Shown here: positions 19,249-22,858 of the stretch, one piece after another | Position numbering within the stretch: the stretch's first letter is position 1 | Layout: each line of letters opens with the position of its first letter | DNA from: Clostridiales bacterium | Lineage (GTDB): Bacteria; Bacillota; Clostridia; Christensenellales; Aristaeellaceae | Direction: 5' to 3' | DNA length: 22,858 nt | Assembly: GCA_004555155.1 (NCBI GenBank) | Contig: SFJH01000037.1 | Coordinates: 1 to 22,858, forward strand | Made by a program: the position numbers and the translations under genes | Notes under the pieces: generated by a model | What the model saw: the letters and a program-made list of their open reading frames with translations, nothing else | Told to the model about the DNA's origin: nothing | Databases searched by the model: none

Positions 19249-22056
19249 TTATTTGGCGATGCGCAGGGTCTTGACCTCGAAGGTATGGAAATGCAGCTTC
19301 ACGCAGCCGTCCTCCACAGGGAGTTCCTCGAGCTTGTTCTCGAGCATATCGCAGAGCCAGATTCTGGAAACGGGCAGATTCACGGCCAGCGTGCAGCTCG
19401 TATCGGCCTTCTTGGCCTCGTACAGGCGAACGATCACGTCGCCGGAGCCGTCCTCCGCGGGCTTCACCGTGTCCACGAACACGTTGGGCGCGTCCGGCGC
19501 CAGCGCGCTGAAGGACGGGCATGCGCCCGCGACCACCTGCATCGGCACGTTCAGGTCATAGGCTTCCTCCACAACAGGGCTCTCGCTGAAGCTGCCCTCC
19601 CACGCGGTGAAGGCGTAGGTGAAGTCGTGTTCTCCGTTGTCGGCGCGCATCTCCGGCGTAGCTGCAGCGCGCAGCAGGGTCAGCTGCATCTCGTTGCCGT
19701 TCATGCTGATGCCGTACTTGCAGTCGTTGAGCACTGCCGCGCCGTGACTGCCGTCGCACAGCGCGCTGTAACGCTGGTTGCAGACCTCGAAGCGATCGCT
19801 GTCGTACAGGCGGGAGCGATGGGTCGGATGGGTCATGTAGCCGAACTGAATCTCGTTGATCGCCTCCGTGGCCTGAACGTCCACAGGGAAGCTCACCTTC
19901 AGCAGGCGATGCAGCTCGTGCCAATCCACATGGGTCACGAAGTCCATGCGACGGCTGCCGGCCTCCAGCACGATATCCTGCGCAAAGGTGGAATTGAGCA
20001 CCTTGCGCTCCATGTGAACCACCGCGCGCAGTCCGCCCGCTTCCTTTACCGTGAGCGTCACCGGCTCATCGATCTCGACAGGCTGGAGGATATAGTTGGA
20101 ATCGATGTCCCAAGCGTCGAACAGTCTCGGCACATCCTTGTACATCAGCAACTTGTTCATCGCGCCGGCAGCGTATTCGCGGCCGGTCTCCTTGTCGATG
20201 AAGGACACGACCTCACCGCGCACATTCAGCACCGCCCGAACAACGGCGTTCTCGATGACTGCGCCGTCTTCGGTCAGCGCAGCGGTCGCGGTTTCCGGCA
20301 GCTCGCTGTGCTCCGCAGGCACCAGGGAGATCGCTCCGCAGGGCGGCACAGTGACCAGCGCCAGCACGCCCGCGTCCGTCTTCTGGGTGGAGACCTCGTC
20401 GCCGTCGGCGGTCATCGCGCCGTTGGCGAAGATCTCCGGCAGCGCCACCAATCCGGTGCGCGCGAAGGACAGGGAATTGAACACCGTCACGCCGTCGCCC
20501 TTGACGAGCGCTGCGAAAGCGTCGTCCCGCACCGCGTCCGCCTCGCTGATGACCCACTTGTGATCACGGCGGGCGTCCTCGTAGACCTTTCCAATGGAAG
20601 AACCCGGCAGAATGTCGTGGAACTGGTTGAGCAGCAGCTTCTTCCACGCCGCGTCCATGCGCGCCAGCGGATACTCCGCGCCGCCGAGCATCGCCATCAC
20701 GCCCCACATCTCGGCTTCACGCAGCGCCAGCTCGGCCTTGCGGTTGCCGCGCTTGATCGCCGCCTGGGAGGTGAACACGCCGCGATGGGCGGAGAAGTAC
20801 AGCTCGCCGACATACGTGTGCTCCGGACCGCCCTCCGCCTCCAGATCCTGGAAGAACTGGGTCGGCGTCTCCATTCGGACGCGCGGCATGCCCTCCAGAT
20901 CCTTCTCGCGCATCAGCTGCTCGACATAGTCGCGGCAGGGACCGCCGCCGCCGTCGCCGTAGCCGTAGGGCAGCAGGAACGCATCCAGCCCGCGCTTCTG
21001 CACGCGCTTGTTCCACGTCTCGCAGATCTCCTTGGGATCCGTGCGATAGGTGTAGCTGGTGGGCAGGAAGGTGTCGATCTGAGAACCGTCCGCGCCCTGC
21101 CAGGTGAAATAGTGATACGGGAACTGGTCGCCCTCATTGTAGGACCAGAAGATCTTCTGCGTCACCAGATACTTCACGCCGCAGCTCTTCAGAATCTGCG
21201 GCAGCGCTGCGGAATATCCGAAGGTATCGGGCAGCCACAGCACGACGCTGTCCAGATCAAATTCATCCTTGAAGAACCCCTTGCCGTGAATCACCTGGCG
21301 AACGAGGGATTCACCGCTGGTCATATTCGTGTCAGGCTCGACCCACATGGCGCCCTCGACGATCCACTGGCCGTCCTTCACCGCCTTCTTGATGCGCTCG
21401 TACAGCTCGGGATAGTGCTCGCGACACATCACATAGCTGGCCGGCTGGCTCTGGAGGAACTTGTACTCCGGATATTCCTCGATCAGCCTCAGCTGCTGAG
21501 CAAAGGTACGGGAGGTCTTGCGATGGGTTTCCGCCATGGGCCACAGCCAGGCCAGATCCAGATGGGCGTTGCCGATGGCATAGAACACCGGCGCCGTGGA
21601 GCCGTTCTTCGCCTCCAGCACGGGCTTGAGCACCTCGCGGGCGGCGCGATAGCTGGCAATGCGGCCCTCCAGCGGCTGTTCGAAATCAACGATCAGCGTA
21701 AACTGCTCCAGCGCTTTGGCGATCCTGTCGGCGCGCAGGCCTTCAGGATCCACCTGATCGCCCAGCAGGCTCAGGGTCTCCACGTCCATCAGCAGCTGAT
21801 AGGCGTCCTCATTCCAGATGCCGTAGGTCATCTCGCCCAGCGTCGCACGCTGACCCTCCACCTTCGGATCGGTATAGGCGCCCGGCAGCACGGGGCCGGT
21901 CGCGCAGCCGCCGAACTTGCTCTCCGGATAGAAATGTCCCGCATAGGCCTCCAGCAGCAGGGGATAGTGCTGCCAGGCCTTCAGGCCCCGGATGAGCTCT
22001 TGATCCTGCTGCCAGCTGCCCTGGTTCAGCAGGAATACAATGCGGTTGTCTTTCAC
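19249..22056 (-). CDS. Glycoside hydrolase family 38 alpha-mannosidase
   Basis: This 935-residue enzyme is a GH38 retaining alpha-mannosidase that removes mannose from glycans or oligosaccharides. The zinc and active-site motif GNAHLDLAWLWP lies at ~162-173 (H165, D167). The nucleophile aspartate is in LWLPDTFGYSAALPQ (D277). NQFHDILPGSS (~477-487) adds the family zinc histidine, and a long beta-sandwich C-terminal half follows. No signal peptide is seen, so it probably acts in the cytosol on imported oligosaccharides. GTG 22056 is chosen because AGGGGG at 22065-22070 is 8 bases upstream and the protein then begins KDNRIVFLLNQ. It has its own promoter and terminator. Nearby DeoR/HAD sequence is a common sugar-utilisation context, but no transporter is in the window. 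Confidence 0.94.
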   Translation of the reverse strand: MKDNRIVFLLNQGSWQQDQELIRGLKAWQHYPLLLEAYAGHFYPESKFGGCATGPVLPGAYTDPKVEGQRATLGEMTYGIWNEDAYQLLMDVETLSLLGDQVDPEGLRADRIAKALEQFTLIVDFEQPLEGRIASYRAAREVLKPVLEAKNGSTAPVFYAIGNAHLDLAWLWPMAETHRKTSRTFAQQLRLIEEYPEYKFLQSQPASYVMCREHYPELYERIKKAVKDGQWIVEGAMWVEPDTNMTSGESLVRQVIHGKGFFKDEFDLDSVVLWLPDTFGYSAALPQILKSCGVKYLVTQKIFWSYNEGDQFPYHYFTWQGADGSQIDTFLPTSYTYRTDPKEICETWNKRVQKRGLDAFLLPYGYGDGGGGPCRDYVEQLMREKDLEGMPRVRMETPTQFFQDLEAEGGPEHTYVGELYFSAHRGVFTSQAAIKRGNRKAELALREAEMWGVMAMLGGAEYPLARMDAAWKKLLLNQFHDILPGSSIGKVYEDARRDHKWVISEADAVRDDAFAALVKGDGVTVFNSLSFARTGLVALPEIFANGAMTADGDEVSTQKTDAGVLALVTVPPCGAISLVPAEHSELPETATAALTEDGAVIENAVVRAVLNVRGEVVSFIDKETGREYAAGAMNKLLMYKDVPRLFDAWDIDSNYILQPVEIDEPVTLTVKEAGGLRAVVHMERKVLNSTFAQDIVLEAGSRRMDFVTHVDWHELHRLLKVSFPVDVQATEAINEIQFGYMTHPTHRSRLYDSDRFEVCNQRYSALCDGSHGAAVLNDCKYGISMNGNEMQLTLLRAAATPEMRADNGEHDFTYAFTAWEGSFSESPVVEEAYDLNVPMQVVAGACPSFSALAPDAPNVFVDTVKPAEDGSGDVIVRLYEAKKADTSCTLAVNLPVSRIWLCDMLENKLEELPVEDGCVKLHFHTFEVKTLRIAK

Positions 22057-22089
22057 ATTTCGCGCCCCCTTTGCTTTGGTGCTTTCTGT

Positions 22090-22119
22090 ATTATCTTCCC
22101 CAGCAGCGCCGCTTGTCAA
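22090..22119 (-). promoter_or_regulatory. Promoter of the alpha-mannosidase gene
   Basis: Minus-strand TTGACA (22119-22114) and GATAAT (22095-22090) are 18 bases apart, predicting an mRNA start near 22083 and a leader of about 27 bases. It overlaps the 3' end of the chimeric ORF next door. Confidence 0.75.
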
Positions 22120-22459
22120 TGGTCCGGCGGAAATTTTCTTCGCTGTCCTCCCCCAGGGTGTCCCGCAGCAGGGCGGCGGCGCCATAGCGCAGGCACCGCC
22201 GCAGCCGGGCCTCGCCCCGCTTGAGGGTGCGGGAGACGGTGCTCCGGTCCACCCCCAGCTGGGTGCCGATCTCCTCCATGGTCAGCCCCAGCCGGCGGTT
22301 CTGGATCAGGGCGCTTTTCAGGGGACGGCCGGTGTTGATGACCACCCGATGCCCCAGCGTCAGCGCCTTTTCCAGCGCTGCCCGGTTGCCTTTAGAGATC
22401 TCCCGGCGGCTGTTCAGCAGGGTGCCGTCCAGATCAAGGAAGAGAATTTTTCGATTCAT
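22091..22459 (-). pseudogene. Chimeric ORF: HAD hydrolase N-terminus joined to sigma-factor-like helix-turn-helix
   Basis: The 122-residue frame begins like a Cof-type HAD phosphatase: KILFLDLDGTLLNSRREIS with the nucleophile DxDGT (9-13) and motif II INTGRP (41-46). After QNRRLG (~53-58) it abruptly becomes LTMEEIGTQLGVDRSTVSRT, a sigma-70 region 4-type helix-turn-helix with RLRRCLRYG. HAD motifs III and IV are missing, so it cannot be a working phosphatase. The final ~10 residues are spelled by the alpha-mannosidase promoter. ATG 22459 is 13 bases after the DeoR stop, the normal operon position for a HAD partner. The fusion probably reflects a deletion/recombination or an assembly join near 22279-22297; a real fusion protein is less likely. 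Confidence 0.7.
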
Positions 22460-22472
22460 ACGCTGCCTTCTC

Positions 22473-22858
22473 TCAGGTCATAATATCGTCCATGCCCACG
22501 AGGAACACCTGCTTGCCCAGGCTCCGCAGCTGCTCCACGGCGCCGGGGTCGGCCTTCTCGTCGGTAATCAGGGTCCAGGGGTGCTCATAAATACAGCTGC
22601 CGTAGCCGGTTTCCAGCATACCGGTCTTATGGATTTTGGTATGGTCCGCCAGAATGTACAGGCCCCTGGTGGTGCGGCTGATCATGGCCTCGTTGATGCC
22701 GATCTCCATGGGGATGTTGTAGCAGCATTCCCCCTTGGCGGTGATGGCGGCGCAGCCGATAAAGGTCTTGTCGGCGGTGGCGTTGAGCAGGTTGCGCATC
22801 ACGTAGTCGCCCACCATCACATGGCCCCGCAGCTCGCCGCCGGTGAGGGTGACGTTGA
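22473..22858 (-). CDS. DeoR-family transcriptional regulator, C-terminal part (start beyond window)
   Basis: The frame is open to the window edge; the visible ~128 residues are the C-terminal sugar-phosphate sensing domain (DeoRC). Supporting segments are GGELRGHVMVGDYVMRNLL, ADKTFIGCAAITAKGECC, RTTRGLYILADHTKIHKTGM and the end TDEKADPGAVEQLRSLGK. The N-terminal helix-turn-helix must lie outside. Such repressors respond to phosphorylated sugars and often sit beside HAD phosphatases and sugar catabolic genes, as here. Confidence 0.88.
   Translation of the reverse strand, partial: NVTLTGGELRGHVMVGDYVMRNLLNATADKTFIGCAAITAKGECCYNIPMEIGINEAMISRTTRGLYILADHTKIHKTGMLETGYGSCIYEHPWTLITDEKADPGAVEQLRSLGKQVFLVGMDDIMT

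Noticed and set aside
22057..22185. N-terminal extension of the alpha-mannosidase to an upstream ATG at 22185
   Set aside because: The extra 43 residues are low complexity, overlap the gene's own -35/-10 promoter, and GTG 22056 has a well-placed ribosome binding site.
19285..22224. Plus-strand open frame of 979 codons opposite the alpha-mannosidase gene
   Set aside because: It is antisense to a gene with intact GH38 motifs, shows no recognisable domain, and is rich in His, Arg, Gln and Ala as expected for a shadow of G+C-rich coding DNA.

Overview
The window reads as a chromosomal segment of a G+C-rich member of the Clostridia (Firmicutes), probably gut-associated. The support is indirect: strong AGGAGG-type ribosome binding sites, TTGACA/TATAAT promoters, BlaI/M56 and feoA-feoA-feoB gene sets, a FeoB-associated Cys-rich mini-protein, and an AroE-AroK fusion. 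The genus cannot be named from sequence alone. There are no rRNA or tRNA genes, no CRISPR array and no transposase. No gene-free stretch exceeds 300 bases.

Positions 1-4584 (+) carry a tightly overlapping aromatic amino acid operon: aroA (5' end outside the window), aroC, pheA, an aroE-aroK fusion and aroQ. These cover most of the shikimate pathway plus the branch to phenylpyruvate. It ends at a 191-bp composite palindromic element (4590-4780).

Positions 4804-6301 (-) hold a blaI-type repressor and a membrane M56 peptidase sensor. They have a clear promoter studded with ACTAC/GTAGT dyads; the sensor's 3' end looks frameshifted. Positions 6390-8174 (-) hold a PatB/MalY-type aminotransferase and a DEDDh exonuclease. 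An SDR dehydrogenase is transcribed divergently (8361-9068, +).

Positions 9188-14005 are the most intriguing part. A minus-strand operon of circularly permuted ATP-grasp, alpha-E and transglutaminase-like proteins is divergent from two overlapping AstE/aspartoacylase-type zinc deacylases. The second deacylase has lost most catalytic residues. Such a set suggests a little-characterised peptide or amide ligation and cleavage pathway.

Positions 14055-15203 (-) encode glycerate kinase. Positions 15315-19112 (-) are a ferrous iron uptake operon: feoA, feoA, feoB, a Cys-rich mini-protein and a DtxR-like regulator. GTTAG/CTAAC dyads lie at the promoter and before feoB. FeoB carries a large acidic insertion and a His-rich insertion.

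Positions 19249-22056 (-) encode a cytosolic GH38 alpha-mannosidase with its own promoter. The right end (22091-22858, -) holds the C-terminal part of a DeoR regulator and a short ORF in which a HAD hydrolase N-terminus runs in frame into a sigma-factor-like helix-turn-helix. That looks like a recombination scar or an assembly chimera.
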